A stretch of 64,000 bases of DNA from Neobacillus ginsengisoli (GCF_030813055.1 NZ_JAUSTW010000005.1:248001-312000); one strand, 5' to 3'. Shown: positions 8,338 through 17,634, counted from the first letter of the stretch. Program-made: numbers and translations. Notes: a model not told the origin generated them from the sequence alone.

Positions 8338-9684
8338 CTAACTCAATTGACTTCTTGCGGCAATTTTTTGATCAGACGGTTCCTTCTGAATGAGAAATGA
8401 TGTCAGTAAAGCCAAGGTGCTACCGAAGAAACCGAAGAGGAACAAATGGTGAATTCCTGTCATAAAATCGGCTGCATTGGTCAATAAGGCTCCCATGATC
8501 GTAACACCAATTGCTGTCCCCATGTTTCGACAAAACATAAAAAATGAAGTCGATATCCCTCTTTCATGTCCGCCAACCAGCTGCTGAACGCCAATCATTC
8601 CTACTGTGGTTAATAATCCGAAGGCTAACCCTTGAACAATCATGACAAGAAAAACAAACCAAAAACCATGGCTTGGATTTAAAAGTGTCAATAATAACCC
8701 TGAGAAGAACAATAATGTATTTCCGATAATCAAGAGGATGCGGTATCCATATTTTAAAATCCATTTTCCGGCAGGTACAGCTACGGCCATCCATCCAATC
8801 GCCGTTCCGAGCAGCGCTACACCACTCATGAATAGCGAAAGTCCTGCAATATTTTGTAGGAATAACGGGATAAAACTTGATGCTCCAAATAAAGCAACCG
8901 TTCCTAAAAAGGCATTAAGATTAATCTGGGAGATCATCCTGTTTTTAAACATAGAAAGCGGAACGATTGGCGAAGCTTGTTTTTTCTCATAAAAATAGAA
9001 TACAACCAGAAATACGATTCCTACTAACAAGTATACAAGCCTATCCTTCTTAACGACCGTATCAAGCAGAAGCGACGTTACCCCGATAGCGAATAGGATT
9101 GCTCCAATATAATCGACACTTGCTTTTTTCGGCTGATAATGCTCCTTGTAGGGTAAAAGCGTTAAAAATGAAATAAGACAAATTGGTAAATTGACAAAAA
9201 AGATCCATCTCCAAGTCAAAAACTGAACGAAAAAGGACCCAAGTAAAGGAGCGAGAACAGCGGAAAGCCCCCACATTCCTGTAAATAAAGCTTGAATTTT
9301 TCCCCTTTGCTCAACGGCAAACAAATCACCGGCTATGATGGCCGGAAAAGGCATCATGAATCCTGCGCCGATTCCTTGAATCGCACGGAAGATGACTAAT
9401 TGAATCATAGTGTCAGACAAACCGCATAGAAGTGATCCAACCAAAAATAACAGAATCCCAAATCCGAACACCCTTTTCCTGCCAAATAAATCAGATAATC
9501 TTCCAGCCACAGGTGAAAGAATCGTACTTGCAATCATATAGGACGCAAAGGCCCAAGCGTACAAATCAAATCTTCCTAACTCTTTGGCAATGATTGGCAT
9601 CGTTGTGTTCATAATGGTTGAATCAATTGATGCAACCAGCATCGCAAGAACGATACTCACCATAACTGTAGTTCTACTTTTCAT
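8338..9684 (-). CDS. MFS drug efflux transporter, DHA2 (EmrB/QacA) type
   Basis: 448 aa with 12 or more hydrophobic segments. The motif A loop GRLSDLFGRKRVF between TM2 and TM3 and the early LVASIDSTIMNTTMPIIAK with the TM1 aspartate are typical of proton-driven DHA2 multidrug exporters. The start is the ATG of MKSRTTVM, preceded by AAAGGGGG at 6 bases; longer forms lack a ribosome site. Single-gene transcript ended by the hairpin immediately downstream. No linked regulator is visible, so the substrate is unknown. Confidence 0.88.
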   Translation of the reverse strand: MKSRTTVMVSIVLAMLVASIDSTIMNTTMPIIAKELGRFDLYAWAFASYMIASTILSPVAGRLSDLFGRKRVFGFGILLFLVGSLLCGLSDTMIQLVIFRAIQGIGAGFMMPFPAIIAGDLFAVEQRGKIQALFTGMWGLSAVLAPLLGSFFVQFLTWRWIFFVNLPICLISFLTLLPYKEHYQPKKASVDYIGAILFAIGVTSLLLDTVVKKDRLVYLLVGIVFLVVFYFYEKKQASPIVPLSMFKNRMISQINLNAFLGTVALFGASSFIPLFLQNIAGLSLFMSGVALLGTAIGWMAVAVPAGKWILKYGYRILLIIGNTLLFFSGLLLTLLNPSHGFWFVFLVMIVQGLAFGLLTTVGMIGVQQLVGGHERGISTSFFMFCRNMGTAIGVTIMGALLTNAADFMTGIHHLFLFGFFGSTLALLTSFLIQKEPSDQKIAARSQLS

Positions 9685-9795
9685 GTAATACCCCCTTTTT
9701 ACAACTCCAATAGCTATATTACTCAATTTTTACCGTTTATAGAAACAAAAAGCTTATTCCCAATAAAAGAGACTTCCTAAAAGATACAATAATCA

Positions 9796-9818
9796 TAAAA
9801 AAAACGCCTATTCGGCGT
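9796..9818 (-). terminator. terminator of the small Cys-rich gene
   Basis: ACGCC/GGCGT stem followed on the minus strand by a T8 run, just after the stop of the Cys-rich ORF. Confidence 0.7.
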
Positions 9819-9826
9819 AAAAGCGC

Positions 9827-9997
9827 TTAATATTTACATTTAGGACAAATATTGCAAAAGTCTTTACCATTTCCGCACCGATTGCATTTATCCGAATCGT
9901 CATGGTTATTCTTATTTTTCCATTGATCGTAAGTCATTCCATAAGAATTTTCATCGTTAAGATATTTAATATATTCGTAACTATACGGATATAACAT
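9827..9997 (-). CDS. small zinc-ribbon-like protein, 56 aa
   Basis: Tyrosine/asparagine-rich N-terminus (MLYPYSYEYIKYLNDEN) and a C-terminal half with three Cys pairs: CNRC, CNIC and CPKC arranged as CxxC-GNGKDF-CxxCPxC, which could bind zinc. The ATG follows AAGGAGG at 7 bases and a terminator follows the stop, so this is a monocistronic gene. The tyrosine-rich head is reminiscent of small coat proteins but that is a guess; family not recognised. Confidence 0.65.
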   Translation of the reverse strand: MLYPYSYEYIKYLNDENSYGMTYDQWKNKNNHDDSDKCNRCGNGKDFCNICPKCKY

Positions 9998-10149
9998 CAG
10001 TATTACCTCCTTCCTTTACTTAAATGTATGCGCTTACATAATAATCTTTCATGAAAAATGCCACCTGAAGATTAATAATCGATAAATAGTTATCAACATT
10101 CTTATCACTTTAAAAAGAATCATATATTCTAAGGGAAAATGGAATAAAA

Positions 10150-10174
10150 AGAGACAGGAAATGATCCTGTCTCT
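10150..10174. repeat. left copy of the 25-bp palindromic target duplication
   Basis: AGAGACAGG...CCTGTCTCT hairpin identical to the copy at 11184-11208. Reading leftwards from cysI, the right copy is the natural cys terminator; the left copy is best explained as duplicated target flanking the inserted IS1182-type element. Confidence 0.75.
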
Positions 10175-10282
10175 CAGGCTGTCGAAAAACCCTCGGCAGT
10201 CTCTTATTTTATTCATTTACTTCAATAATTCACCGCGTTAATTTGTTTTAATATTATTGATATATAGGCTTTTCAACAGGTC

Positions 10283-10413
10283 TGTTGATTGGCGCTCCAG
10301 GCACTTCGCTTTCCGCGGGCGTGCCGGGGAGCCTCCTCGTCGCTTCGCTCCTGCGGGGTCTCCCCTGCCCCGTACTCCCGCAGGAGTCTTCGTGCCTTCC
10401 GCGCCAATCAACA
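10283..10413 (+). repeat. 131-bp GC-rich palindromic cassette, copy A
   Basis: Begins TGTTGATTGG and ends CCAATCAACA, with an internal highly GC-rich fold (CTCCTGCGGGG, TTTCCGCGGG). Same length as the copies at 10965, 18805, 30034 and 52058 but the most diverged. Base composition is very different from the AT-rich surroundings. ORFs reading through it are artefacts of GC bias. Confidence 0.8.
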
Positions 10414-10475
10414 GAGTGTTTTCAATAAAGACCTTCAACTCAACTAATAAATAATAAAAATAAGTGGTGAAATCA

Positions 10476-10954
10476 ATGTTTAAGCCAAAAGAGTCTAGCC
10501 AAAGTGAATGTGAATTTGTATCTATTGATGAATTGGTACCTGATGACCATCTTCTTCGTTTGATTGATAAATATATTGATTTTTCGTTTCTTCTTAAAAA
10601 GGTCCGTCCTTATTACAGTGATGATAATGGACGCACTGCCCATTACTATCCCAATGTACACGCTCAAAAAATAAAGTAAAAGTTGTAACACGACATGTAT
10701 GGGAGGAGCACAAGGAAAAGGTAAGGTTAAATCGCTTATCTAAATCGGGAAAAATGCTTTATAAATTTAGAAAGGAAAAAATTGAGCGAAGCTTCGCAGA
10801 CTCAAAAGAGCTGCACGGGCTTCGCTACTGCCGGTTAAGGGGATTGAAGAATGCAAATGAACAGGCTCTTCTTACTGCAGCCTGCCAAAATATAAAAAAG
10901 ATCGCAACACACTTGGCAAGGTTAGAAAAAGTGCGTTGCAATACTTTAGGGTGA
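10476..10954 (+). pseudogene. IS1182-family transposase, internal deletion
   Basis: The N-terminus MFKPKESSQSECEFVSIDEL is the standard IS1182 start and runs to about NGRTAHYYPN. After a frame break near 10679 the C-terminal part resumes in another frame (KVVTRHVWEEHKEKVR... then IERSFADSKELHGLRYCRLR...). Full-length relatives are about 450-500 aa; roughly 300 aa including most of the DDE domain are missing, so it is inactive. Confidence 0.9.
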
Positions 10955-10964
10955 TTTGCCTCCC

Positions 10965-11095
10965 TGTTGATTGGAGCGGAGGGCACTCGACTCCTGCGGG
11001 ATAGAGAGGTCACTGGAGACCCCGCAGGCGCCAAAGCGCCGAGGAGGCTCCAGGACCTCCCCGCGGAAAGCGAGTGCCCGGAGCGGAAATCAACA
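10965..11095 (-). repeat. 131-bp GC-rich palindromic cassette, copy B
   Basis: Same TGTTGATT/AATCAACA ends and 131-bp length as copy A, but in sequence closer to the copies inside the three 184-bp elements (GGAGCGGAGGGCACTCG, CTCCCCGCGGAAAGCGAG). It lies at the 3' end of the transposase remnant, just past its stop codon. Confidence 0.8.
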
Positions 11096-11183
11096 GGCCC
11101 ATTTGCAGGGACAATCAATAAATTTGGTATGATTCTGACAAAATAAAAAATTGCCGAGAAAAATACCCTTTCTCGACAATCTG

Positions 11184-11208
11184 AGAGACAGGAAATGATC
11201 CTGTCTCT
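11184..11208 (-). terminator. cysJI terminator; right copy of the target duplication
   Basis: A 9-bp stem AGAGACAGG/CCTGTCTCT starting 11 bases after the cysI stop. It is one arm of the 25-bp duplication flanking the IS1182 derivative; without its original downstream sequence it now reads into the element end. Confidence 0.65.
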
Positions 11209-11219
11209 AATACATGCGA

Positions 11220-12938
11220 TTAATCATGAAAATTCGTACCGTCTGTCGTTGCTTTAATAACACCTGCACGGATGACAAAGTCACCGAAGTGCTCGCCTTC
11301 TTCCCGTTCTTTCGCATAGCGGGACAGCAGCACGCGAAGTTCGCTCAAAATCTCTTCTTCGCCGATGTTTTCACGATACATTTTGTTTAGACGGCTGCCG
11401 TCAAAGGCTGCGCCGAGGTACATATTATATTTTCCTACTGCTTTACCCATAAAAGCAATTTCACCGAGTCCCGGACGGGCACAGCCGTTCGGACATCCTG
11501 TCATACGGATGGTGATTTCTTTGTCACGCAAGCCGTTTTCATCAATAATGGTTTCAATCTTATCGATTAGAACCGGTAAATAGCGTTCCGCTTCCGCCAT
11601 CGCCAATCCGCATGTCGGCAGAGCGACGCAAGCCATCGAACTGCGGCGAAGTGCAGAGTAATGCTTGCCATCCGTCAACCCATATTGTTCAATCAATTCG
11701 TTAATCTTTTTCTTATTCTGAGTTGTTACATTAGCAATAATTACGTTTTGATTCGTTGTTAAACGAAATTCACCGGTATGAATTTTGGCAATTTCACGCA
11801 AACCGGTCATTAGCTTGTAATCTTCAAAATCTGCGACGCGGCCATTTTGGATATAAAATGTAAAATGCCATTTACCTCCAATGCCTTTTACCCAGCCGTA
11901 GCGGTCACCGTTATGGTCGAAATGATACGGCTTTGCTTCATCAAGACTCCAGCCGAGGCGGTTTTCAAGTTCTTCCTTGACAGTTTCAAGCCCTAGGCGG
12001 TCAACGGTATACTTGAAGCGGGCATTTTTGCGGACGGACCGGTTTCCGTAGTCACGCTGAATTGTAATCGTTTTTTCCGCCACATCATAAACTTGCTCAG
12101 GCGTACAGAAGCCGATCACTTTAGCTAACTGCGGATATGTCGCCCTATCACCATGGGAACTACCCATTCCTCCGCCGATTGCCACGTTAAAGCCGATCAG
12201 TTTGCCATCTTCAATAATGGCAATCAAACCTAGGTCCTGAGAGAAGACATCGATATCATTTTCAGGCGGAACAGCGATACCGATTTTGAACTTCCTAGGC
12301 AAATAAAGCGGGCCATACATTGGTTCAACTTCATCGATTTCCGGGGTGCCGGCCACTTTTTCTTCATCCAACCATACTTCATGATAAGCTCTTGTTCGAG
12401 GTAATAAATCATCACTTAATTTTTTTGCCCAACCATATACTTCTGAGTGAATTTCCGATTGATATGGATTAGAAGTACACAACACATTCCGGTTCACATC
12501 GCCGCATGCTGCAATTGTATCCAAAAGGGTCGCATGAATTTCCTGAATCGTATTTTTCATATTCCATTTCAAAATACCGTGCATTTGAAATGTTTGGCGT
12601 GTTGTTAATTTTAAGGTGCCGTTTCCGTTTTTTTGGGCTAATTCGTCCATGACAAGCCATTGAGCAGGCGTAGCTACACCGCCCGGCAATCGGACGCGCA
12701 GCATGAACTGGTACGCAGGTTCAAGCTTTTGCTTTTGGCGCTCATTGCGAAGATCACGATCATCCTGCAAATAGCTGCCATGATGCTTCATGAGGCGGTT
12801 ATCGTCATCAGGAATTCCCGAGCTGATCCGATCAAGCATTACTTCCTTCAGCGTGCCACGTAAATAGTTACTTTCTCTTTTAATGCGCTCAACGTCACTT
12901 GGCGGGCCTTCGGGCGCTTTTATAATTGTTTTGACCAT
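11220..12938 (-). CDS. cysI: sulfite reductase hemoprotein beta subunit
   Basis: Reduces sulfite to sulfide with six electrons from CysJ. 572 aa with the two conserved siroheme/4Fe-4S segments: [19 protein letters not shown] (first Cys pair) and [10 protein letters not shown] (second Cys pair, CxxxC) in the C-terminal third, plus the N-terminal [15 protein letters not shown]. The ATG is preceded by AAAGGAG. It lies 27 bases behind cysJ, an order seen in Bacillus. Sulfide feeds cysteine synthesis. Confidence 0.96.
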   Translation of the reverse strand: MVKTIIKAPEGPPSDVERIKRESNYLRGTLKEVMLDRISSGIPDDDNRLMKHHGSYLQDDRDLRNERQKQKLEPAYQFMLRVRLPGGVATPAQWLVMDELAQKNGNGTLKLTTRQTFQMHGILKWNMKNTIQEIHATLLDTIAACGDVNRNVLCTSNPYQSEIHSEVYGWAKKLSDDLLPRTRAYHEVWLDEEKVAGTPEIDEVEPMYGPLYLPRKFKIGIAVPPENDIDVFSQDLGLIAIIEDGKLIGFNVAIGGGMGSSHGDRATYPQLAKVIGFCTPEQVYDVAEKTITIQRDYGNRSVRKNARFKYTVDRLGLETVKEELENRLGWSLDEAKPYHFDHNGDRYGWVKGIGGKWHFTFYIQNGRVADFEDYKLMTGLREIAKIHTGEFRLTTNQNVIIANVTTQNKKKINELIEQYGLTDGKHYSALRRSSMACVALPTCGLAMAEAERYLPVLIDKIETIIDENGLRDKEITIRMTGCPNGCARPGLGEIAFMGKAVGKYNMYLGAAFDGSRLNKMYRENIGEEEILSELRVLLSRYAKEREEGEHFGDFVIRAGVIKATTDGTNFHD

Positions 12939-12965
12939 GTTGAAAAAACTCCTTTCAATCCAAAA

Positions 12966-14792
12966 TCAGTATACATCACGCTGATAACGTTTTTCCTGCT
13001 GCATGACTGCTAGATATTCTACCGCTTCTTCTCGGCTCATGCTGCCTTCTTTTTCGATAACCTCAATGAGCGTATTATTCACGTCATGTGCCATATGTTT
13101 CTCATCACCGCAAATGTAAACCACCGCTCCATCTTGAAGCCACTCGAACAGTTCTTTGCTTTGTTCCAGCATACGGTGCTGTACATAAACTTTTTTATCT
13201 GTGTCACGTGAAAACGCAACATCCATTTTAGTTAGCACGCCATCTTTTAACCATTTTTGCCATTCAGTTTGGTAAAGGAAGTCTGTTACGAAATGCTGGT
13301 CGCCGAAGAACATCCATGATTTCCCTTCTGCTCCTATTTCTTCACGCTCCTGCATAAACGAGCGGAACGGAGCAACACCTGTCCCCGGTCCAACCATGAT
13401 GATCGGCGTTTCAGGGTTCTTTGGCAGTTTAAAGTTTTCGTTTTGTTGAATGAAAATCGGGAGTGAATCGCCCGACTGCAGTCGCTCTGCAGCTAAAATC
13501 GAGCATACACCTTTTCGTTCTCTTCCATGTGCATCATACCTGACGGCTCCGATTGTCAAATGCACTTCATCCGGATTCGCGGCTAAGCTGCTGGCAATTG
13601 AATAAAGACGGGCCGGCATTTTCCGGAGAATCGAAACAAGCTCTTGAGCTGAACCAGTCCATGGACCAAAATCACGAACCAAATCCACTAAATCGCGACC
13701 TTCAAGATATGCTTTTAATTTTCCTTGATTGTCAGCTGATAAAAGCTCCTGTAATTCCCCGTTCGCTGACAGCTTCGCTGCCTGCTCTATAAGCGGCTTC
13801 GTTAAAACTGTAATTTCAAAGTAAGTGGTGAGTGCCTCTTTTAGTGGAAGCGTGTCGCCCTGTTTATTCACTTTTACAATTTCTTCAGGCTTCCAATTCA
13901 TTTCAGAAAGTAGCAGATCGACAAGATCCGGATCGTTTTCGGGATAAACACCCAGTGCATCTCCCGGTTCAAAGGTAAGGCCGGAACCTTCCAGCGAAAT
14001 TTCAAGGTGACGTGTTTCTTTATTCGAACCGCGTCCGTTCAAATTTATATTATCAAGGATTTCTGCTTTAAACGGTTTAGTTCTGGAATACGGCGATTCA
14101 ACGGCTTGAGCTGCTGCTGCCGTTACCGTTACAGGAGAAGCACTTCCACCCTGCACGTTTCCTAAATTGCTAATGACTCCTTCAAGCCATTCCGCCGCAG
14201 GCTCATCATAATCCAGGTCGCAGTCGAAGCGCGGATAAATCCGTGTTCCGCCGAGCTCTTCCAATTTAGTATCAAATTCTTTCCCCGTCTGACAGAAAAA
14301 CTCATATGAGCTGTCTCCAAGCGCTAAAACAGAAAATTGAAGTCCTTCTAGCTTCGGTGCCCGCTTGCTATGAAGAAACTCATGGAAAGAAATCGCATTA
14401 TCCGGAGGATCGCCTTCTCCGTGTGTACTAACTATAATTAGAAGGTTTTGAACTTTCTTTAAATTATTCGGCTTAAATTCACTCATTGAAGAAACGGTTA
14501 CTTGAAAACCATTCCCCTCAAGCGTCTTTCCTGTCTTCGTCGCGAGACCCTTCGCGTTTCCCGATTGTGAACCATAAAGGATGGTCACATCTTTTGAAAT
14601 TAACTCCCCAGTACCTTGTGCAGCAAGTTCAGTTGCCTGTGCTCCCAATCCTCCTTGAACGGAAGCAAACTGTGACGCGGCGAGATATCCGCTAAGCCAA
14701 ACTTTTTGTGAATCCGTCAATGTTGGCAGAATGCGGTTAAGGAGCTCTGCCTGCTCCTGATTAAACGGACTGTTCATTACCTGAAGTTGCAA
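12966..14792 (-). CDS. cysJ: sulfite reductase flavoprotein alpha subunit
   Basis: 608 aa: an N-terminal linker, a flavodoxin FMN domain (TILYGSQSGNAKGLATKTGK, about residues 70-210), then a FAD/NADPH ferredoxin reductase module (RLYSIASS for FAD; GPGTGVAPFRSFMQER and YICGDEKHMAHDV for NADPH). It passes electrons from NADPH to CysI. The start is TTG with GAGGTGG at 6 bases; an ATG five codons in has no ribosome site. Confidence 0.95.
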   Translation of the reverse strand: MQLQVMNSPFNQEQAELLNRILPTLTDSQKVWLSGYLAASQFASVQGGLGAQATELAAQGTGELISKDVTILYGSQSGNAKGLATKTGKTLEGNGFQVTVSSMSEFKPNNLKKVQNLLIIVSTHGEGDPPDNAISFHEFLHSKRAPKLEGLQFSVLALGDSSYEFFCQTGKEFDTKLEELGGTRIYPRFDCDLDYDEPAAEWLEGVISNLGNVQGGSASPVTVTAAAAQAVESPYSRTKPFKAEILDNINLNGRGSNKETRHLEISLEGSGLTFEPGDALGVYPENDPDLVDLLLSEMNWKPEEIVKVNKQGDTLPLKEALTTYFEITVLTKPLIEQAAKLSANGELQELLSADNQGKLKAYLEGRDLVDLVRDFGPWTGSAQELVSILRKMPARLYSIASSLAANPDEVHLTIGAVRYDAHGRERKGVCSILAAERLQSGDSLPIFIQQNENFKLPKNPETPIIMVGPGTGVAPFRSFMQEREEIGAEGKSWMFFGDQHFVTDFLYQTEWQKWLKDGVLTKMDVAFSRDTDKKVYVQHRMLEQSKELFEWLQDGAVVYICGDEKHMAHDVNNTLIEVIEKEGSMSREEAVEYLAVMQQEKRYQRDVY

Positions 14793-14892
14793 CTACATCC
14801 ACCTCACTAAAAAATAAAAATTGATCGTACACCATTCTTTTACTAATAACTGGTTTCGACAATTCTTGCTATTTAAATAATTTGTTAATGTT

Positions 14893-14921
14893 ATCGTATA
14901 TTTACTATTCCTATTAGTCAA
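14893..14921 (-). promoter_or_regulatory. cysJI promoter, possible CymR-type site
   Basis: TTGACT and TACGAT with a 17-base spacer. The spacer contains TAATAGGAATA, which resembles the TAGGAAT-type core of CymR boxes that repress sulfur genes in Bacillus when cysteine is plentiful. The promoter is seen; CymR control is inference. Confidence 0.5.
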
Positions 14922-15079
14922 GTAGGATTTAATAATATGAATTATTAAAAATATTAATAGTTAGGTAAACTTAGTTTAATAATGGAATATAACCTTTTCA
15001 CCTTCAAGTATGTAAGAAAAATTTATAAATAATAAAGTTTTTAATAAGGAAAGACTTCGTTTATCCGCTTGAACCAAAA

Positions 15080-15105
15080 GAGGACTCTCATCAAGACAGT
15101 CCCTC
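15080..15105 (-). terminator. hairpin after the broken 15.1-kb gene
   Basis: GAGGACT/AGTCCCTC stem with one bulged base, followed on the minus strand by TTTT, just downstream of the stop at 15118. The rest of 14922-15079 holds nothing I can identify. Confidence 0.5.
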
Positions 15106-15117
15106 AGGATAAAAAAT

Positions 15118-15626
15118 TTAACTTCCCGTATTATTGCATGGTCCCTTAAGCATTGCCGTGCATAATGAGCCAAATTCGAATTCCTGGCTTCCAAATTCAA
15201 CAAAAACGGTACCAACAATCGGGACACAAGTACCATTTCTTGTGAATTTAGCCCTCCCTATACTACCTGGATGTATACCGCCATCGAAAGGAAATATTTG
15301 ATCCTCTACGATAAGATCATATATCGTAGAATTTGAATCCAGGAAGTTGGTTATAGTGTAAGTAATTGTAGTTAATCCCGCAGCCGTTGTGCATTTTGTG
15401 GTTAATTCAAAATGGATCCTGCAATTGGGGACGCCATTTACACTCGTTACAATATCAATAACATCTTTATCGGTAAAACCATTCGTCAAATAATCCACAT
15501 CCTTTTTTATATCTACAATAGTAAATGGAATTTGTGAATTACGGAAACGGCGATAATACCAGGACAAGTAAATATTATAGTTGCACGCTCTGTTGTTGAG
15601 TCTGGTTGACAGCAAAAAAAATCCAT
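15118..15626 (-). pseudogene. frameshifted Cys-containing beta-rich protein, unknown family
   Basis: From the ATG at 15626 one frame reads MDFFCCQPDSTTERATII then FTCPGIIAVSV and soon stops; the neighbouring frame continues with NSQIPFTIVDIKKDVDYLTN to ...GPCNNTGS. A single-base shift near 15540 joins them into a protein of about 165 aa. The body is Thr/Ile/Val rich with scattered Cys, as in self-assembling coat or appendage proteins, but I do not recognise it. No clear ribosome site. The T8 run in codons 2-5 is another possible slippage point. Confidence 0.5.
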
Positions 15627-15634
15627 GATATATT

Positions 15635-15652
15635 TATCTTGAATTAAAGATA
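15635..15652. promoter_or_regulatory. MhqR-like operator
   Basis: TATCTTGAATTAAAGATA is a dyad with perfect 6-bp arms, close to the TATCTcgaattcgAGATA-type box bound by the MarR-family repressor MhqR in front of quinone-responsive dioxygenase genes. A second half-site AAAGATAT follows at 15661. It overlaps the leader of the broken divergent gene. Confidence 0.5.
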
Positions 15653-15784
15653 TATTAATTAAAGATATTTTTTTTTAAAATATTACATTGATTATTCTGT
15701 TTTGATTGAGTCTCTTGAGTAGTGAATCAACTCAGAAAGAATACTAGTATGTACAAAAATTTAGGACCCATTGGAGGAATTATC

Positions 15785-16762
15785 ATGACCAACCTAAAAG
15801 GTATCCACCACGTAACCGCAATAACAAGTAGTGCCGAAAAGAACTATGAATTTTTCACATATGTGTTAGGTATGCGTTTAGTAAAAAAAACTGTTAACCA
15901 AGATGATATTCAAACGTATCACCTATTTTTTGCTGATGATATAGGCAGTCCCGGAACAGATATGACGTTCTTTGACTTTCCCGGTATACCACGAGGAGTA
16001 CACGGAACAAATGAAATTTCAAAAACATCCTTCCGTGTACCAAGCGATGCTGCCATAGAATATTGGGTTAAACGGTTTGGTCGTTTAGAAGTCAAACATA
16101 CCGGAATCAAAGAACAATTCGGTAAAAAGACCCTTTCATTTGTCGATTTTGATGATCAACACTACCAATTGATTTCAGATGAAAACAATAAAGGTATTGC
16201 CGCAGGTACACCATGGCAAAAAGGACCCATCCCGTTGGAATATGCCATTACCGGATTAGGACCAATATTTGTTCGGGTTGCTAATTTTGATTATTTTAAA
16301 GAAATGCTGGAAAAAGTACTATTATTTAAAGAAATTGGTCAGGAAGAATCTTTTCATTTATTTGAAGTGGGTGAGGGAGGAAATGGAGCGCAGGTTGTTG
16401 TAGAATATAATCCGATTCTGCCGCAAGCCCGTCAAGGCTTTGGTACGGTCCACCACGCCGCGTTCCGTGTTGAAGACCGAGCTGTTTTAGAAGAATGGAT
16501 AGTACGGATGGAAAACTTTGGATTCCAAACGTCGGGATTTGTCGATCGTTACTTTTTCGGGTCATTGTATTCAAGAGTTGCGCCGAAAATCTTGTTTGAG
16601 TTTGCGACAGACGGCCCGGGATTTATGGGCGATGAACCATATGAAACGCTTGGAGAAAAATTATCCTTACCGCCATTTTTAGAACCAAAACGCGAACAAA
16701 TTGAAAAATTAGTTCGCCCGATTGAAACGGTAAGAAGCACGAAAGAATTGATCAAGGAATAA
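15785..16762 (+). CDS. VOC-family ring-cleaving dioxygenase, MhqO/MhqA type
   Basis: 325 aa with two glyoxalase/VOC halves. Metal ligands are visible in GIHHVTAI at the N-terminus, in FGTVHHAAFRV about two thirds along, and in the Glu of PKILFEFATDGPGF. In Bacillus such proteins open aromatic rings of hydroquinones and protect against quinones. The ATG follows GGAGGAATTATC; a longer frame from 15722 has no ribosome site. A dyad like the MhqR box lies upstream, and a bidirectional terminator follows. Confidence 0.85.
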   Translation: MTNLKGIHHVTAITSSAEKNYEFFTYVLGMRLVKKTVNQDDIQTYHLFFADDIGSPGTDMTFFDFPGIPRGVHGTNEISKTSFRVPSDAAIEYWVKRFGRLEVKHTGIKEQFGKKTLSFVDFDDQHYQLISDENNKGIAAGTPWQKGPIPLEYAITGLGPIFVRVANFDYFKEMLEKVLLFKEIGQEESFHLFEVGEGGNGAQVVVEYNPILPQARQGFGTVHHAAFRVEDRAVLEEWIVRMENFGFQTSGFVDRYFFGSLYSRVAPKILFEFATDGPGFMGDEPYETLGEKLSLPPFLEPKREQIEKLVRPIETVRSTKELIKE

Positions 16763-16774
16763 TTTCATCTTTGT

Positions 16775-16816
16775 AAAAATTGCCATAAATATGCAACGAT
16801 ATTTATGGCAATTTTT
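16775..16816. terminator. bidirectional terminator
   Basis: An 18-bp perfect AT-rich stem (AAAAATTGCCATAAATAT arm) with a 6-base loop between the convergent dioxygenase and HAD genes, A/T tracts on both sides. Confidence 0.85.
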
Positions 16817-16839
16817 ATGAACCTTTTTACCTTCATTAT

Positions 16840-17634
16840 CTATTTGTTACCCAACTCTTCTAATATGTTATGAAGCCCCTCCAAGTGCTTAATTTCATAT
16901 GTCGGGATGACTTCATTTCGTTCTTTATTATGGCGATTAATCCACACAGATTTAATTCCGGCACGATTAGCTCCAAGAATATCTGTCATCAGGTTATCTC
17001 CGACCATGATCGCTTCATCCTTTTGGATGGACATGCGAGACAAGGCATGTTCAAAAATAGAAGGATCAGGCTTACCTCTACCAAAATCACCGGATATGAC
17101 AATTTGATCAAAATATGGCACAAGCTCCGGTGTGATGGCTAGTTTCGTATTTTGTAGGTCAGGTGATCCATTTGTTAAAAGAAGAAGCTGATAGTTATCT
17201 TTTAACACATCTAGTATTTGAAAAGTTTCCTCGTACACAAACGGCAGATTCCTGCGCTCTTGTGGGAAACGCTCTGCTAACTCAAATCCAAAGTCAGGGT
17301 CATCTACTCCCAGTGTCTTTAATCCTGTAGTCCATGCATCTTTTCGATAGCCAGGCACGACTTCCTTCATTTTCTTAAAATTATCATGATGCGGATCCAA
17401 AAAATTGCCCCATAGTCCTTCAAACGGATTAATCCCTATCATTTGTGTAAATGGATAAAATTCATAGGAAGAGTACAAGTTTCTTGCTGCTTCCCGAACC
17501 GCTTCCTCAAGTTGATTATGGTCTATTCCCTTTTGTTCTTCAGCATATTTACATGTAGCAACAAAGGCTTCCTTGATGCTTTTTTGATCCCAAAGAAGAG
17601 TATCATCTAAATCAAAAAAAATCGCTTTAATCAT
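16840..17634 (-). CDS. HAD-superfamily hydrolase, YsaA-like
   Basis: 264 aa. All four HAD motifs are visible: FFDLDDTLL (nucleophile Asp), LLTNGSPD (motif II), the Lys in [10 protein letters not shown] (motif III) and [13 protein letters not shown] (motif IV acids). The cap is inserted between motifs I and II. Likely a phosphatase acting on a small phosphorylated metabolite; the closest resemblance I recall is B. subtilis YsaA, but substrate is unknown. The ATG follows GAGGGG. Monocistronic. Confidence 0.85.
   Translation of the reverse strand: MIKAIFFDLDDTLLWDQKSIKEAFVATCKYAEEQKGIDHNQLEEAVREAARNLYSSYEFYPFTQMIGINPFEGLWGNFLDPHHDNFKKMKEVVPGYRKDAWTTGLKTLGVDDPDFGFELAERFPQERRNLPFVYEETFQILDVLKDNYQLLLLTNGSPDLQNTKLAITPELVPYFDQIVISGDFGRGKPDPSIFEHALSRMSIQKDEAIMVGDNLMTDILGANRAGIKSVWINRHNKERNEVIPTYEIKHLEGLHNILEELGNK

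Larger units (their letters stand above)
10175..11183 (+). mobile_element. internally deleted IS1182-family element
   Basis: A 1009-bp element bounded by imperfect inverted ends (CAGGCTGTCGA on the left; CAGATTGTCGA on the right, minus strand), each followed inward by a CTCGGCA block. It is flanked by a perfect 25-bp direct repeat. Inside are the two ends of an IS1182-type transposase gene with the middle missing, and two 131-bp GC-rich palindromic cassettes. It cannot make transposase but may be mobilised in trans. It sits between the terminator copies downstream of cysI. Confidence 0.85.

Noticed and set aside
10238..10454. Open frames on both strands rich in Arg/Pro/Gly
   Set aside because: They run through the GC-rich 131-bp palindromic cassette; long frames arise from lack of AT-rich stop codons, not from coding.
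14893..15117. SAM riboswitch or T-box leader for cysJI
   Set aside because: No T-box (GGGTGG) or S-box core sequence is present in the leader; only a promoter with a CymR-like box is seen.
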